Below, one piece after another: positions 41,005 to 51,338 of a stretch of 60,223 bases of DNA; the first letter of the stretch is position 1; each line of letters begins with the position of its first letter. Source of the stretch: Hylemonella gracilis ATCC 19624 (lineage in GTDB: Bacteria; Pseudomonadota; Gammaproteobacteria; Burkholderiales; Burkholderiaceae_C); the NCBI RefSeq assembly GCF_000211835.1, contig NZ_AEGR01000014.1:1-60223 (forward strand), given 5' to 3'. The position numbers and the translations under genes were made by a program. Under the pieces are notes generated by a model. It was given only the letters and a program-made list of their open reading frames with translations, searched no databases and was not told the origin of the DNA.

Positions 41005-42249
41005 TCAACTCCGATAGTCGGCGTTGATGGACACGTAATCGTGGCTGAAGTCACAGGTCCAGACGGTGTCGGCGGCCTGTCCACGCCCCAGCACCACGCG
41101 CACGGTGATCTCGCTTTGCTTCATCACGCGCTGACCATCCTCTTCGCGGTAGTCCGGGTGACGTCCGCCCTTCACGGCCACGTGCACGTCATCGAGGTAG
41201 AGGTCGATGCCGCCTTGATCCAGGTCGGTGATGCCGGCATAACCCACGGCGGCCAGGATGCGGCCCAGGTTGGGGTCGCTGGCATAAAACGCGGTCTTCA
41301 CCAGAGGCGAATGCGCGATCGCGTAGGCGGCCAGGCGGCATTCCTCGGCGGTCCGGCCGCCCTCCACCCGCACGGTGATGAACTTGGTCGCCCCTTCACC
41401 GTCGCGCACCAGGGCTTGGGCCAATTGGCGTGCCACGGCCAGCAGCGCGCTCTTGAGCGCGCGGCCCTCGGCGCTGTCCAACGAGGTGATTTCCGCGTGC
41501 CCGGCCTGGTTGCTGGCGATGAGGATGAAAGAGTCGTTGGTCGAGGTGTCGCCGTCCACCGTCACGCGGTTGAAGGAACCCTCGGCGAGTTCGAACGCGA
41601 GTTGGCGGGCCACGGCGGGGCTGACTTTCGCATCGGTGGCGAGGTAGCCCAGCATGGTCGCCATGTTGGGACGGATCATGCCCGCGCCCTTGCTGATGCC
41701 CGTGATGCTGATGGTCGCACCGCCGATGTCGGCACGCGCGCTGACGGCCTTGGGCAAGGTGTCCGTGGTCATGATGCCCTCGGCGGCACGCAGCCATTGC
41801 GCGCCCGAGGCTTCGCCCTTGGCATCGGCCAGTGCGGCAGGCAGGCCCGCAACAATGCGTTCGACCGGCAGCGGCTCCATGATGACGCCGGTCGAGAACG
41901 GCAAGACCTGCTCGCGTGCAACGTTCAAATGTTTGGCCAGCGCATCGCAGGTTTCGCGCGCGCGGCGCAGACCGTCGGCACCGGTACCGGCGTTCGCGTT
42001 GCCCGTGTTGATCACCAAGGCACGAACGCGGTTGTTGACCTGGGCCAGATGCTCGCGGCAGATCTGCACCGGCGCGGCGCAGAAACGGTTCTGCGTGAAC
42101 ACGCCAGCCACCGTCGCGCCCTCGTCCAGCAGAAAGACCGTCAGATCCTTGCGATTCGCCTTGCGAACACCGGCTTCGGCCACGCCGATGCGCACGCCCG
42201 CGATGGGCAACAGATCCACCGGATTCGGCGCGGTCAAGTTAACGGGCAT
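41005..42249 (-). CDS. argJ: Bifunctional ornithine acetyltransferase/N-acetylglutamate synthase
   Basis: Recycles the acetyl group in arginine synthesis and can also make N-acetylglutamate from acetyl-CoA. 414 residues. The self-cleavage site NMATMLGY is present, with the nucleophile T198 becoming the N-terminus of the beta chain. NTGNANAGTG and [11 protein letters not shown] are typical. It is flanked on both sides by copies of the intergenic repeat. Confidence 0.96.
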   Translation of the reverse strand: MPVNLTAPNPVDLLPIAGVRIGVAEAGVRKANRKDLTVFLLDEGATVAGVFTQNRFCAAPVQICREHLAQVNNRVRALVINTGNANAGTGADGLRRARETCDALAKHLNVAREQVLPFSTGVIMEPLPVERIVAGLPAALADAKGEASGAQWLRAAEGIMTTDTLPKAVSARADIGGATISITGISKGAGMIRPNMATMLGYLATDAKVSPAVARQLAFELAEGSFNRVTVDGDTSTNDSFILIASNQAGHAEITSLDSAEGRALKSALLAVARQLAQALVRDGEGATKFITVRVEGGRTAEECRLAAYAIAHSPLVKTAFYASDPNLGRILAAVGYAGITDLDQGGIDLYLDDVHVAVKGGRHPDYREEDGQRVMKQSEITVRVVLGRGQAADTVWTCDFSHDYVSINADYRS

Positions 42250-42292
42250 AGCAGAACTTTCTGAGTCGGGGAGTCTTTGCGCAGGACGCCGT

Positions 42293-42372
42293 GGAACCGG
42301 CTTTGCCGGGCCACTGGCGTCGCCCCCTGAAAGGGGGGTGGCGGAGCAAACGAAGGGAGCGCAGCCTGGGGG
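42293..42372 (-). repeat. Intergenic repeat, copy C
   Basis: Same family as copies A and B: GGAACCGGCTTTGCCGGGCC, CGCCCCCTGAAAGGGGGGTG, GCGCAGCCTGGGGG. Fills the secA-argJ gap and ends one base before the secA stop codon. Confidence 0.85.
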
Positions 42373-45117
42373 TTAGCTCAATCTCCCGTGGCAATGCTTG
42401 TACTTCTTGCCGCTACCACAGGGGCAGGGGTCGTTGCGACCCACCTTGGGCACGGCGGCCACCGCGGTGGCGGCATCCAGCCGGGTCTCGGCCTCGCCGG
42501 TTTCCGTGGGCGCGGTGTAACGCACATTGCTCAGGTGTTCGCCCTGCTGCTCCAGCGCCTCGGCCGCCTGGCCGATCTGCTCGCTGGACTGCACGCGCAC
42601 CGTCATCAGCATGCGGGTCACGTCGTTCTTGATGGCGTCGAGCAGGAGGCCGAAAAGCTCGAAGGCCTCGCGCTTGTATTCCTGCTTGGGCTGCTTCTGC
42701 GCGTAACCGCGCAGGTGAATGCCCTGGCGCAAGTAGTCCAGCGCGCTCAGGTGCTCGCGCCAGTGGGTATCGATGCTCTGCAACAGCACCATGCGTTCGA
42801 ACTGCGTGAACTGCTCGGTGCCGACCAGGTCCACCTTGGACTTGTAGGAGGCGTGGGCGGCGGCGAGCACCTGCTCCAGGATGTCCTCGTCGCTGATGGC
42901 GTCGGCCTGCTCCACGGTCTGGCGCAAGGGCAAGTTCAGCTGCCATTCGTCATGCAACGCCTTTTCCAGGCCGGGCAAGTCCCACTGCTCCTCCACCGAT
43001 CCCTCGGGCACGTACTGGTGCACGAGGTCGGTGAAGCAACCTTCGCGCAGGCCGGCGATCTGGGCCGAGAGGTCGGGCGCGTCGATGATGGCGTTGCGCT
43101 GCTGGTAAATCACCTTGCGCTGATCGTTCGCCACGTCGTCGTATTCGAGCAACTGCTTGCGGATGTCGAAGTTGCGTGCCTCGACCTTGCGTTGCGCGCT
43201 TTCGATGCTGCGCGTGACGATCCCCGCCTCGATGGCCTCGCCCTCGGGCATCTTGAGGCGCTCCATGATGGCGCGCACGCGGTCGCCCGCGAAGATGCGC
43301 ATCAGCGCGTCGTCCAGGCTCAGGTAGAAGCGCGACGAGCCCGGGTCACCCTGACGGCCCGAGCGGCCGCGCAGCTGGTTGTCGATGCGCCGACTTTCAT
43401 GCCGCTCGGTGGCAATGATGCGCAGGCCGCCAAAGGCCACCACTTTTTCGTGCTCTTCAGACCACTGCGCGCGCAGCGCCTCGATCTTCTTCTGCTTCGC
43501 CGCCGCGTCCAGCGCCGGATCGGCTTCCACGGCCTCCACCGTTTTTTCGACATTGCCGCCCAGCACGATGTCCGTGCCACGGCCCGCCATGTTGGTGGCG
43601 ATGGTGATGGCTTTCAGACGTCCCGCCTGGGCGATGATGTCCGCTTCGCGCGCATGCTGCTTGGCGTTGAGCACCTGGTGCGGCAGCTTGGCGGCGTCCA
43701 GCAACTTGTCGATGATCTCGGAGTTCTCGATCGAGGTCGTGCCCACCAGCACAGGCTGACCGCGCTCATAGCATTCGCGGATGTCGGCGATGGCGGCTTG
43801 GTACTTCTCTTGCGTGCTTTTGTAGACACGGTCGAGCTGATCCTGGCGCCGGCTGGGCCGGTGCGGCGGAATCACCACCGTCTCCAGGCCGTAAATTTCC
43901 TGGAACTCGTAGGCCTCGGTGTCGGCCGTGCCGGTCATGCCGCCCAGCTTGCCGTACAGACGGAAATAGTTCTGGAAGGTGATGCTGGCCAGGGTCTGGT
44001 TCTCGGCCTGGATCTTCACGCCTTCCTTGGCTTCGACGGCCTGGTGCAGACCATCACTCCAGCGCCGGCCCGTCATCAGGCGGCCCGTGAATTCGTCAAC
44101 GATGACAACCTGTCCCTCCTGCACGACGTAATGCTGGTCGCGGTGATAGAGGTGCCGCGCGCGCAGGCCCGCGTTCAAGTGGTGCATCAGCGAGATGTGG
44201 GCCGGGTCGTACAGGCTCGCACCCTCTGGCAGCAGGCCCGCCTGGGCCAGCAAGGCCTCGGCCTTCTCGTGACCAGACTCGGTCAAGAAGACTTGGTGGC
44301 TCTTCTCGTCCACCGTGAAGTCGCCGGGCTTGATGACACCCTCGCCCGTGCGCGGATCGGCCTCACCCTCCTGGCGGGTGAGTTGCGGGGCGAGCTTGTT
44401 GATGGCCAGGTAGAGGGCCGTGTGGTCCTCGGCCTGTCCACTGATGATGAGCGGCGTGCGTGCTTCATCGATCAGGATGGAATCCACCTCGTCCACGATG
44501 GCGTAGTGCAGGCCGCGCTGCACGCGGTCCGCCGCCTCGTAGACCATGTTGTCACGCAGGTAGTCGAAGCCGTATTCGTTGTTGGTGCCGTAGGTGATGT
44601 CGGCGGCGTAGGCGGCCTGCTTCTGCTCCCGCGGCATCTGCGGCAGGTTAATGCCCACCGTCAGGCCCAGGAAGTTGTAGAGCCTCTCCATCCAGCGCGC
44701 GTCTCGGCTGGCGAGGTAATCGTTCACCGTCACCACGTGCACGCCCTGACCGGCCAGGGCGTTCAGGTACACCGCCAACGTGGCGGTCAAGGTCTTGCCC
44801 TCGCCCGTGCGCATCTCGGCCACCTTGCCCTGGTGCAGCGCCATGCCGCCGATCAGCTGCACATCGAAGTGACGCATCTTCATCACACGCCGCGAAGCCT
44901 CACGCACCACGGCGAAGGCTTCGGGCAACAGCTTGTCGAGGCTCTCGCCTTGAGCGACTCGCTGGCGGAATTCGGACGTCTTGGACTGCAGGGCCGCGTC
45001 GTCCAGTTGGGTCAGGGCCGGTTCCAGCGCATTGATGCGCGTGACCACGGCGCGGTACTGCTTGAGCAGGCGCTCGTTGCGGCTGCCAAAGATTTTGGTG
45101 AGGATGTTGATGCCCAT
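42373..45117 (-). CDS. secA: Preprotein translocase ATPase SecA
   Basis: Motor of the Sec protein export pathway, 914 residues. Walker [18 protein letters not shown]-type motif [16 protein letters not shown], the preprotein cross-linking domain, [13 protein letters not shown], and [18 protein letters not shown] are all present. The C-terminal zinc-binding SecB site is intact ([17 protein letters not shown]). Upstream is an M23 peptidase and a DUF721 gene, the usual betaproteobacterial order. Confidence 0.98.
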   Translation of the reverse strand: MGINILTKIFGSRNERLLKQYRAVVTRINALEPALTQLDDAALQSKTSEFRQRVAQGESLDKLLPEAFAVVREASRRVMKMRHFDVQLIGGMALHQGKVAEMRTGEGKTLTATLAVYLNALAGQGVHVVTVNDYLASRDARWMERLYNFLGLTVGINLPQMPREQKQAAYAADITYGTNNEYGFDYLRDNMVYEAADRVQRGLHYAIVDEVDSILIDEARTPLIISGQAEDHTALYLAINKLAPQLTRQEGEADPRTGEGVIKPGDFTVDEKSHQVFLTESGHEKAEALLAQAGLLPEGASLYDPAHISLMHHLNAGLRARHLYHRDQHYVVQEGQVVIVDEFTGRLMTGRRWSDGLHQAVEAKEGVKIQAENQTLASITFQNYFRLYGKLGGMTGTADTEAYEFQEIYGLETVVIPPHRPSRRQDQLDRVYKSTQEKYQAAIADIRECYERGQPVLVGTTSIENSEIIDKLLDAAKLPHQVLNAKQHAREADIIAQAGRLKAITIATNMAGRGTDIVLGGNVEKTVEAVEADPALDAAAKQKKIEALRAQWSEEHEKVVAFGGLRIIATERHESRRIDNQLRGRSGRQGDPGSSRFYLSLDDALMRIFAGDRVRAIMERLKMPEGEAIEAGIVTRSIESAQRKVEARNFDIRKQLLEYDDVANDQRKVIYQQRNAIIDAPDLSAQIAGLREGCFTDLVHQYVPEGSVEEQWDLPGLEKALHDEWQLNLPLRQTVEQADAISDEDILEQVLAAAHASYKSKVDLVGTEQFTQFERMVLLQSIDTHWREHLSALDYLRQGIHLRGYAQKQPKQEYKREAFELFGLLLDAIKNDVTRMLMTVRVQSSEQIGQAAEALEQQGEHLSNVRYTAPTETGEAETRLDAATAVAAVPKVGRNDPCPCGSGKKYKHCHGRLS

Positions 45118-45291
45118 GAACGCGACGCGTCCCGGCCAGCCTCCGCGCCGCTTGGGCGGGACGGGCCCGGGACTCTTATCCGGTGACCGATAGATTGAGT
45201 GTGAAAGCTCGCCGCCCGCGTGCTAGGCCGACGGGCGCGGCTGAACGGCGCATTCTACCCGTCGGGTAGAACACCTCTTAGAGCCGAGGGG

Positions 45292-46404
45292 TCAGCGCGG
45301 AGCCACCAGCGGGACCGGCGCTTTGCCCGCGACCGGGGCCTGGGCCGCTGCGACCGCGGCGTGAGCGGCGTCGAGATGGGCGGATTCCAGAGGCGCGGCG
45401 TCCGTGCCCGTTTCAACGACGCGCCCAGGCTTGGGCGGCAAGTCGCTCGGCTGGATGGTCGCCGCGAAACGCAACTGCTGGTCCAACCGGCTGCGGCTGG
45501 CGTTCATGAATTTGTTGGGGTCCTGCGGCACGCCACGCACCAGCACCTCGAAGTGCATGTGGGGGCCCGTCGAGCGGCCCGTGTTGCCGGACAAGGCCAC
45601 ATGCTGTCCACGCTTGACGAGGTCACCCTTCTTGACCAGCAACTTGGAGTTGTGGGCATACCGGGTGATCATGTCCTTGCCATGGTCGATCTCAACCAGA
45701 TTGCCGTAGTCAGGCCGCAGCTCGGAAGTGACGACCACGCCGCCAGCCGCCGCGAGCACGGGCGTGCCCAGCGGGGTCTGGTAATCGATGCCCGTGTGCA
45801 GGGCCGCTCTACCCGTGAACGGGTCAATGCGCCAGCCAAACCCGGAGCCAAAGCCAAACTCCACGGGATGTGAAGTCGGGATCATCATGGTGCGCACCTT
45901 CTGCTCGAACAGGCGAGACTCGGCCACGGCCATCATGTCCGTGCGACGGCGCGTGGCACGCTCCAGATCGGACATGATTTTTTGCAGTTCTTGCATGGAC
46001 AAGGGGCGGCTATCCAAGCCCTCGACCAAAGCGCCGCCCTGACCCGGCTTGGCGCGCACCTGAGCAGGGTCAATGCCGGCCATGCCGGCCACGCGCTCGC
46101 TCAGGGATTCAAGCTGTAGCAGCTTGGCTTGCATCTCGCCAATGCGACGTGCCATGGCATCGAGGTTGTCACGCATGAACCGCTCGCGCAGGGCCATCTC
46201 GTCCTGCACCATCCAGCGGACCAAGGAGCCGATCACCGGCCAATTCTCGCGGGCGCCTTTCAAGAACACCCAGTGGTACAGGCCCGCAGCGGCCATGAGC
46301 AGCACGAGCATCGCCGTCACACCCGCGAGCAGCAACTGCGTGCCACTCAAATGGATGGAGGGCCGCTTGGACACCCAGGAGGGGTCCGTGATAATCACAT
46401 GCAT
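45292..46404 (-). CDS. M23-family metallopeptidase (LytM domain, membrane-anchored)
   Basis: A 370-residue periplasmic protein anchored by an N-terminal membrane segment (about 25-48). A coiled coil follows (MRDNLDAMARRIGEMQAKLLQLESLSERV), then a LytM domain from about 200 with HxxxD (HTGID) and HxH (HMHFEV) zinc ligands, which suggests an active D,D-endopeptidase. The C-terminal tail is Ala/Pro-rich. A hairpin TTCTACCC-GTC-GGGTAGAA lies at 45253-45271 between this gene and secA. Confidence 0.9.
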   Translation of the reverse strand: MHVIITDPSWVSKRPSIHLSGTQLLLAGVTAMLVLLMAAAGLYHWVFLKGARENWPVIGSLVRWMVQDEMALRERFMRDNLDAMARRIGEMQAKLLQLESLSERVAGMAGIDPAQVRAKPGQGGALVEGLDSRPLSMQELQKIMSDLERATRRRTDMMAVAESRLFEQKVRTMMIPTSHPVEFGFGSGFGWRIDPFTGRAALHTGIDYQTPLGTPVLAAAGGVVVTSELRPDYGNLVEIDHGKDMITRYAHNSKLLVKKGDLVKRGQHVALSGNTGRSTGPHMHFEVLVRGVPQDPNKFMNASRSRLDQQLRFAATIQPSDLPPKPGRVVETGTDAAPLESAHLDAAHAAVAAAQAPVAGKAPVPLVAPR

Positions 46405-46507
46405 CGTCTTCCCTTTCCGTTGCAGGCCAGTTCGAAGCGCCAGGCCTCGCTGTCCGGCGGCGAAACGCCGGCATCACGCCCTTGATTATCGGCAAACGCC
46501 GCTTTGC

Positions 46508-46828
46508 ATGAACGCCCATCCGTCGCGCCATCACCCGCCTCTGAGCCTGCAAGAGGCTGCCCAAGCATCGCCGGTATTGGCACGCTTGAGCGAACTGAGC
46601 CGGGAATCACAAGCCCGGCTACTTGCCATTCGACCGATATTACCAGCGGTGTTACATTTTGCGGTGCAGGCAGGCCCCATCGAGGGGCGCAATTGGTGTC
46701 TGATTGTTAAAAATAATGCAGCCGCCGCGAAAATTCGACAGTTGATACCCGCATTCGAGGCACAACTGCGCATTCGGGGACTGGCAGTGGACAGCATCCG
46801 GATCAAGGTGCAGTCATCAGCCGATTGA
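46508..46828 (+). CDS. DUF721 (DciA-like) protein
   Basis: A 106-residue protein starting MNAHPSRHH. It has the small KH-like DUF721 core: LLAIRPILPAVL, GRNWCLIVKNNAAAAKIRQLIPAFEAQLRIRG. DciA proteins load the replicative helicase in bacteria lacking DnaC. The frame is open far upstream across the divergent M23 gene; the start is chosen from the family length and the divergent layout. Position opposite the M23-secA pair is conserved. Confidence 0.8.
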   Translation: MNAHPSRHHPPLSLQEAAQASPVLARLSELSRESQARLLAIRPILPAVLHFAVQAGPIEGRNWCLIVKNNAAAAKIRQLIPAFEAQLRIRGLAVDSIRIKVQSSAD

Positions 46829-46848
46829 CCAAACGCACAACCGCAAAG

Positions 46849-46886
46849 CAAAAAACCCGTCACGCTGGCAAACAGTGTGCGGGCTT
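46849..46886 (-). terminator. Terminator of tRNA-Thr
   Basis: On the minus strand an imperfect stem (GCCCGCACACTG with CAGCGTGACGGGT) is followed by TTTTTT. It also closes the DUF721 gene from the other side. Confidence 0.65.
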
Positions 46887-46922
46887 CACATATTGAGTGG
46901 CAGCAGCTTGCGCCAGTCTGCG

Positions 46923-46998
46923 TGGTGCCGCCTGTCGGATTCGAACTGACGACCTACCGCTTACAAGGCGGTTGCTCTACCAACTGAGCTAAGGCGGC
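46923..46998 (-). tRNA. tRNA-Thr (anticodon TGT)
   Basis: Cloverleaf on the minus strand: acceptor GCCGCCT with AGGCGGC, D-arm AGCTCAGTTGGTAGAGC, anticodon stem ACCGC/GCGGT around CTTGTAA (anticodon TGT), T-arm CAGTTCGAATC, encoded CCA at 46923-46925. Confidence 0.97.
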
Positions 46999-47217
46999 AC
47001 GGCCCGCATTCTAGTTCCATATCTGCTGGGTACGCTGGCACGCCCCTCTGCCGCTCCCAAGAACGCGCGGACCGGTCACCGTCGTTCAATCCGTGAAGAC
47101 GATAGCCCATATTGTCGCGTTGGGCACTCCGCCTCAGCGCCTAATCTGATATGAGCAACAAGACCCAAACGCTGGCCGTTGTTCCAGGTTAGCCACAATT
47201 AACGAAGGAAAACCATA

Positions 47218-47295
47218 ACTTCAGGGTTTTTACGCGACTGATTGCAAAGAGACATCTGGTGGAATGCATCGGGCTTCCTTGCATGAGGAAGTGAC
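47218..47295 (+). promoter_or_regulatory. Conserved leader block upstream of porin 1
   Basis: Contains ACTTCAGGGTTTT, TCTGGTGGAAT and CTTCCTTGC-A-TGAGGA in the same order and nearly the same spacing as a block upstream of porin 2 (50151-50228, minus strand). The last part can fold as CTTCCT/AGGAAG. The rest of the 338-base gap before the gene shows no other feature. Confidence 0.7.
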
Positions 47296-47336
47296 TATGG
47301 ATTCCTACCAATGACTAACTTGTGGAGACATTCATC

Positions 47337-48590
47337 GTGAAAAAAACTCTGATAGCAGCCGCCGCCCTGGCCGCCACCACCGGCGCAATGGCGTTTGACG
47401 TTTCCCTGCGTGGCCGGCTGGACGCCGGCTATGCCGACACCACCTACACCCGTGGCGACGGCAAGTACACCGACTCCGGCGTCGTGTCGCACAACGCTGC
47501 GTCCAGCATGTTCAATATCCAAGGCAGCGAGGATCTGGGCGACGGCATGACGATGAGCTTCAAACTGGAATCCGACGTTTACACCGCCAACGGCAACACG
47601 GGTGTCAGCGGCGCTGGCACGACCGGTCTGACCCCTTACAACAGCTACCCCGGCGACACCACCGGCGGGCTCTTCAACCGCGCCTCCCGTATCGATCTGA
47701 CGACTGGTTACGGTTCCATCGGTTTCGGCCGCGACTACACCCCGCTGTTCACGCTGGCCGCCGCCACTGACCTCAACGGTCTGTCGCGCATCTCCACGGT
47801 GAACTCACCCGGGGCAGGCGTCGGGACAACTCTGCCGAACCAGATTTTCTACAAAACGCCGGTTCTTTTCGGCGGCATGGTGGTCAATGCGAGCCTCTGG
47901 ATGGACGACAACTCGAAGGAGGACAGCATCTCACTCAACACCACCACGGGTGCCGCCACGACCACTGCCGGCAAGACGACACGCACAAGCAAGGGCGGAA
48001 CCCTCACCGTCACCTACGGCAGCCCGCTTTCGACCTATCTCGCCGCGGGCGTGGGTCAAGTCAAGTTCCAGGGCGGGGCGTCGGCGGGCGGCGCGGTGAC
48101 CTTGTCGGCGCTTCCGGCCTCTGGCCTGTACCCAGGCTCCCCGATCATTGCAGGCCATAAAACCCAAACCATCACCGGCGCGACCCTGGCTGCCAGTACA
48201 GTGATGGGGCCCATCAAGCTGGCGGGCAACGTGATCACCTACGACTCGACCTACGACAAGAATAATCTGCAAACTGCAGCGTTCGGGGACCTTGAGTTTT
48301 CCGGATCCGAAGTCAACTTCGGCGCCCAGTACACGATGGGAGCGATGCGCTTGGCTGCGCAGGTGGGCGTGAACCAGCGCAAGGCCGAATTGAACAACTC
48401 TGTCGAGCAGAAAGGTACCGATTTTGTGCTGGGTGCTTACTACGATCTGTTCAAGAACACCTACGTTTACGTCAAGACCGGTGTGGTGAACTCGTTTGAC
48501 GAGAAGAAGCCCAGCGGCACCGGCTACCTCACCACGATGGGCAAGCAGGACGACACGTCCAGCGCCATCGGTTTTGTGACCAACTTCTGA
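47337..48590 (+). CDS. Gram-negative porin 1
   Basis: Outer-membrane trimeric porin of 417 residues. A GTG start at 47337 gives the signal peptide MKKTLIAAAALAATTGAMA, with cleavage before FDVSLRG; GGAGA precedes it. Porin features are SMFNIQGSEDLGDGMTMSFKLESD, LFNRASRIDLTTGYGSIGFGRDYTP (loop 3 region) and a C-terminal beta strand ending in phenylalanine (SSAIGFVTNF). Convergent with a second porin. Confidence 0.92.
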   Translation: MKKTLIAAAALAATTGAMAFDVSLRGRLDAGYADTTYTRGDGKYTDSGVVSHNAASSMFNIQGSEDLGDGMTMSFKLESDVYTANGNTGVSGAGTTGLTPYNSYPGDTTGGLFNRASRIDLTTGYGSIGFGRDYTPLFTLAAATDLNGLSRISTVNSPGAGVGTTLPNQIFYKTPVLFGGMVVNASLWMDDNSKEDSISLNTTTGAATTTAGKTTRTSKGGTLTVTYGSPLSTYLAAGVGQVKFQGGASAGGAVTLSALPASGLYPGSPIIAGHKTQTITGATLAASTVMGPIKLAGNVITYDSTYDKNNLQTAAFGDLEFSGSEVNFGAQYTMGAMRLAAQVGVNQRKAELNNSVEQKGTDFVLGAYYDLFKNTYVYVKTGVVNSFDEKKPSGTGYLTTMGKQDDTSSAIGFVTNF

Positions 48591-48640
48591 TCCTCCTTGA
48601 TCGCTCGCGGGCCGAGCCCCGCTTGCGAACTGAAGCTTCA

Positions 48641-48674
48641 CCCCCTGCCGCGGGAACGCGGCAGGGGGTTTTCT
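48641..48674 (+). terminator. Terminator of porin 1
   Basis: A perfect 12-bp GC-rich stem CCCCCTGCCGCG/CGCGGCAGGGGG with a GGAA loop, followed by TTTTCTG. Confidence 0.92.
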
Positions 48675-48811
48675 GTTCGGGTAACACGGCCAAGCAGGGA
48701 GGCCGAAAGGGATCTGCGGTGCGACGATGGATTAAGACGTATGCCATCCACGTGACACAACGCCGCACACGGGTAGCCTGATGCTCGGCCGTCTTGTGAG
48801 GACGCCCAACA

Positions 48812-48850
48812 AAAAACCCCTGCCATGGCCTCACGGCCAGTGCAGGGGTT
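48812..48850 (-). terminator. Terminator of porin 2
   Basis: On the minus strand AACCCCTGC pairs with GCAGGGGTT, with an inner GGCC stem, followed by TTTTTTG. Confidence 0.88.
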
Positions 48851-48889
48851 TGACGTTCAGACCTTGAGCTGACTTGCGTCAGCCGACGA

Positions 48890-50044
48890 TCAGAACTTGA
48901 CGCTCAGACCGAACAAGGTGGTCGTGACGGAGTCGTTCGCCTTGACATCCGAGGACACGACCTTGATCTTCTCGTCGAGCGACGTGGAGATGTAACGGGC
49001 GTAAACGGCCGTGTTCTTGCTCAGCGAGTAGTCCAGGCCAATGGCAAACTGCTTTTCGTCGCCGCCCAGCGTCTTGGCGTACGTTTCGAACTTGTCGTCA
49101 TACGTCAGAGTTTGGTATTGCAGACCCAGCTTCAGCGCTTCAGACAGCGGAACCGTGGCTTGCACGTTGTAGCCCGTGTTCAACGTGTCGCCGTCGTACG
49201 ACAGTTGATGGTAGCCGCCGCCGATGGTGGCAAAGCCAAAGTCGTACGCCACACCGGCAGTGATGTAGTCACGCTTGGCGCCGGCGATTGTTTGAGCAGC
49301 GGTAGGAGCAGCAGCAGCATGGAAAGCGCTGCTCTCATCTTCGCTGCGGCTGTTGAAGGCTGCGGCGACGGTCAGGCCACCGGTCTTGAAGATCGCGCCG
49401 GCGTCAATCAGGGAGCTCGTCGCTTGCCCGTCCTTGCCATTGCCCGTCTTCTCCGAGGCAGGCACGTAGTTCAGAGACACGACGAGGCCGCTCAGGCTGG
49501 GCGAGTCATAACGGATGGAGCTGTTGTAACGGGTTTCGGCAATACCGAACAGACTGACGGTCTTCACGGTATTACTGTTGGTGTTGGAGGTGGAACCGGT
49601 GGTGTTGTCGTTGCCAATAACGTTGGTGCCGCCAGCGGTGGTGCCGCCCGCCGTAGCGCGGCCGCCATCCTTGGTGCCGAACATGCCGTAACGGACAGCG
49701 CCGTTGACGTTGTGGACCACAGCGTTGGGCGTGCCCAGACGCAGGGTACCGAAGCCACCTTGCAGACCCGCGAACTTCTCGCCGCCCAGGAAAACGCCAT
49801 TCGATTCAAAAGGCGAGAAGTCATGCTCGTACAGGAAGATGGCCTTCAAGCCGTCGCCCAAGTCTTCGCTGCCCTGGAACGTGACGTTGGTGGTGCCACG
49901 GCCATCACGGCCGACGGTGGTCGTGGAGTTCGCGCCGGTGTCGGTCAGACGCACGGTGGTATCGACTTCGCCAGTGATCTTCAGGTCAGCCATCGCGCCA
50001 ACAGCAGCCGTCAGGGCCGCCACGGCAATCAGGGTCTTTTTCAT
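48890..50044 (-). CDS. Gram-negative porin 2
   Basis: Outer-membrane porin of 384 residues starting MKKTLIAVAALTAAVGAMA (signal peptide), cleaved before DLKITGEV. TNVTFQGSEDLGDGLKAIFLYEHDFSPF and FAGLQGGFGTLRLGTPN are the porin hallmarks, and the final strand ends in FGLSVKF. It is not a close copy of porin 1 outside these family motifs, but the two share a leader block and probably common control. A Ser/Thr/Asn-rich loop lies around residues 140-165. Confidence 0.93.
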   Translation of the reverse strand: MKKTLIAVAALTAAVGAMADLKITGEVDTTVRLTDTGANSTTTVGRDGRGTTNVTFQGSEDLGDGLKAIFLYEHDFSPFESNGVFLGGEKFAGLQGGFGTLRLGTPNAVVHNVNGAVRYGMFGTKDGGRATAGGTTAGGTNVIGNDNTTGSTSNTNSNTVKTVSLFGIAETRYNSSIRYDSPSLSGLVVSLNYVPASEKTGNGKDGQATSSLIDAGAIFKTGGLTVAAAFNSRSEDESSAFHAAAAPTAAQTIAGAKRDYITAGVAYDFGFATIGGGYHQLSYDGDTLNTGYNVQATVPLSEALKLGLQYQTLTYDDKFETYAKTLGGDEKQFAIGLDYSLSKNTAVYARYISTSLDEKIKVVSSDVKANDSVTTTLFGLSVKF

Positions 50045-50150
50045 GTGGAAAGTTCTCCAAAGGTTAAACAAGAGGTCCCAAGACTGGGTTCTTCAAGAGG
50101 CCGATACAGCAGCAGGCCGTGAAGCCGTGCGAGACTGGGTTGGACCCCTG

Positions 50151-50228
50151 GTTCACCTCCTCAAGCAAGGAAGTTGGGCGCTATTCCACCAGAAGCCCCC
50201 ACCCAAGACAACGTGAAAACCCTGAAGT
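50151..50228 (-). promoter_or_regulatory. Conserved leader block upstream of porin 2
   Basis: Reverse-strand counterpart of the block at 47218-47295: ACTTCAGGGTTTT, TCTGGTGGAAT, CTTCCTTGC-T-TGAGGA. It lies about 107 bases upstream of the porin ATG. Confidence 0.7.
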
Positions 50229-50602
50229 CACCGCTTTGTCATACGCGATGTGGTTCTGAGGCAACAAATGCCGAGGGCCAAATTTCCAGGGGTGATAACC
50301 ATATCGCCAAGTTGGTGGCTCAACACTTTCCCCTCGTTACACACGGCGTGTCGTGCCGCCTGTCTTGACCAAAGTCAGTGACCGGCCAGTCAGCGTCGCT
50401 GTCCCAGTCACCAGTGCGTTGATTGCAAAAGAGGGCCTGGGTTCTGTCGCACCTTCGCGCCAACGCCAGCTGTGTGAGATCTCTGTCTGAGATGGCAGGT
50501 TGCATGCCACCTTCACCCCCAACGTCGCCACAACGTCGCCCCGTTTGATCTGGATCAGCTTGCAGGATGCCCCGAGCTGACGCGCCGAGGCACAATCCCC
50601 CC
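50229..50602. other. Gap of 374 bases without a recognised gene
   Basis: Lies between the porin 2 leader and coq7. A minus-strand frame of 91 codons (50337-50612) is open but resembles nothing I recognise and has no convincing start. The porin 2 promoter probably lies in its first part. Confidence 0.6.
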
Positions 50603-51280
50603 ATGCGTTCAAGCCCGATGCCCGAGTCTTTCTCCGACGCCCTGCTCACCGCCGCCGACACGGCGCTGCGCACCCTGTTCGCGCCGCCTCGCGCGGCCCG
50701 CCCCACACCTCGCCCCATACCTCGCACTACGCCCTCTGCACCGGGCTCCGCACAGGCTCAGGAACTGAGCGCGCAAGACCAGCGTTTGTCGGCCTCCTTG
50801 ATGCGTGTGAACCACGTGGGTGAAGTCTGTGCCCAGGCCCTGTACACAGCGCAAGCCTTGGCCACGCCAGACCCCGTGCTGCGTCGGCACTTCATGCGTG
50901 CCTGCAACGAAGAAACCGATCACTTGGCCTGGACCCGCCAGCGTCTGGACGAACTGGGCTCACGCCCCTCCCTGTTGAATCCGCTGTGGTATGCCGGGGC
51001 CTTCGGCATTGGGCTGGTGGCGGGCCGCATGGGCAATGCCATCAGCCTGGGATTCGTGGTGGAAACGGAGCGCCAAGTGGAAGCGCACTTGGACAGCCAC
51101 CTTGAACGCCTGCCGGCCGGCGACGCGGCCTCGCGCGCGATCGTGGCCCAGATGAGCAAGGACGAGGCCGGTCACGCATCAGAAGCGCTGGACGCGGGCG
51201 CCGCCGAGTTGCCTGGCCCCGTCAAGGGCCTGATGCGGATGGCCGCCAAGGTGATGACGACCACCGCGCATCACCTCTGA
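50603..51280 (+). CDS. coq7: Ubiquinone biosynthesis hydroxylase Coq7
   Basis: Di-iron monooxygenase that hydroxylates the demethoxy-ubiquinone ring. About 225 residues; start taken at MRSSPMPE (50603), with MPESFSD five codons later as alternative. Two EXXH repeats form the iron site: NEETDHLAW and MSKDEAGHA, with VNHVGEV and [10 protein letters not shown] supplying the other ligands. It lies next to the lpxC end of the division cluster. Confidence 0.93.
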   Translation: MRSSPMPESFSDALLTAADTALRTLFAPPRAARPTPRPIPRTTPSAPGSAQAQELSAQDQRLSASLMRVNHVGEVCAQALYTAQALATPDPVLRRHFMRACNEETDHLAWTRQRLDELGSRPSLLNPLWYAGAFGIGLVAGRMGNAISLGFVVETERQVEAHLDSHLERLPAGDAASRAIVAQMSKDEAGHASEALDAGAAELPGPVKGLMRMAAKVMTTTAHHL

Positions 51281-51338
51281 TTTATCAGCGAGGCGGGGAA
51301 TGGCCCCACAGGCGCCGCCAGCCGGGGTCGCTGCGATC

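Noticed and set aside
45253-45271. TTCTACCC-GTC-GGGTAGAA hairpin as secA terminator or promoter
   Set aside because: The 8-bp palindrome is real and contains a TAGAAT on the minus strand, but no matching -35 and no T-run, so no function is assigned.
50337-50612. 91-codon minus-strand frame between porin 2 and coq7
   Set aside because: No recognisable domain, poor start context and overlap with the coq7 start region; could be a decayed gene but not supported.
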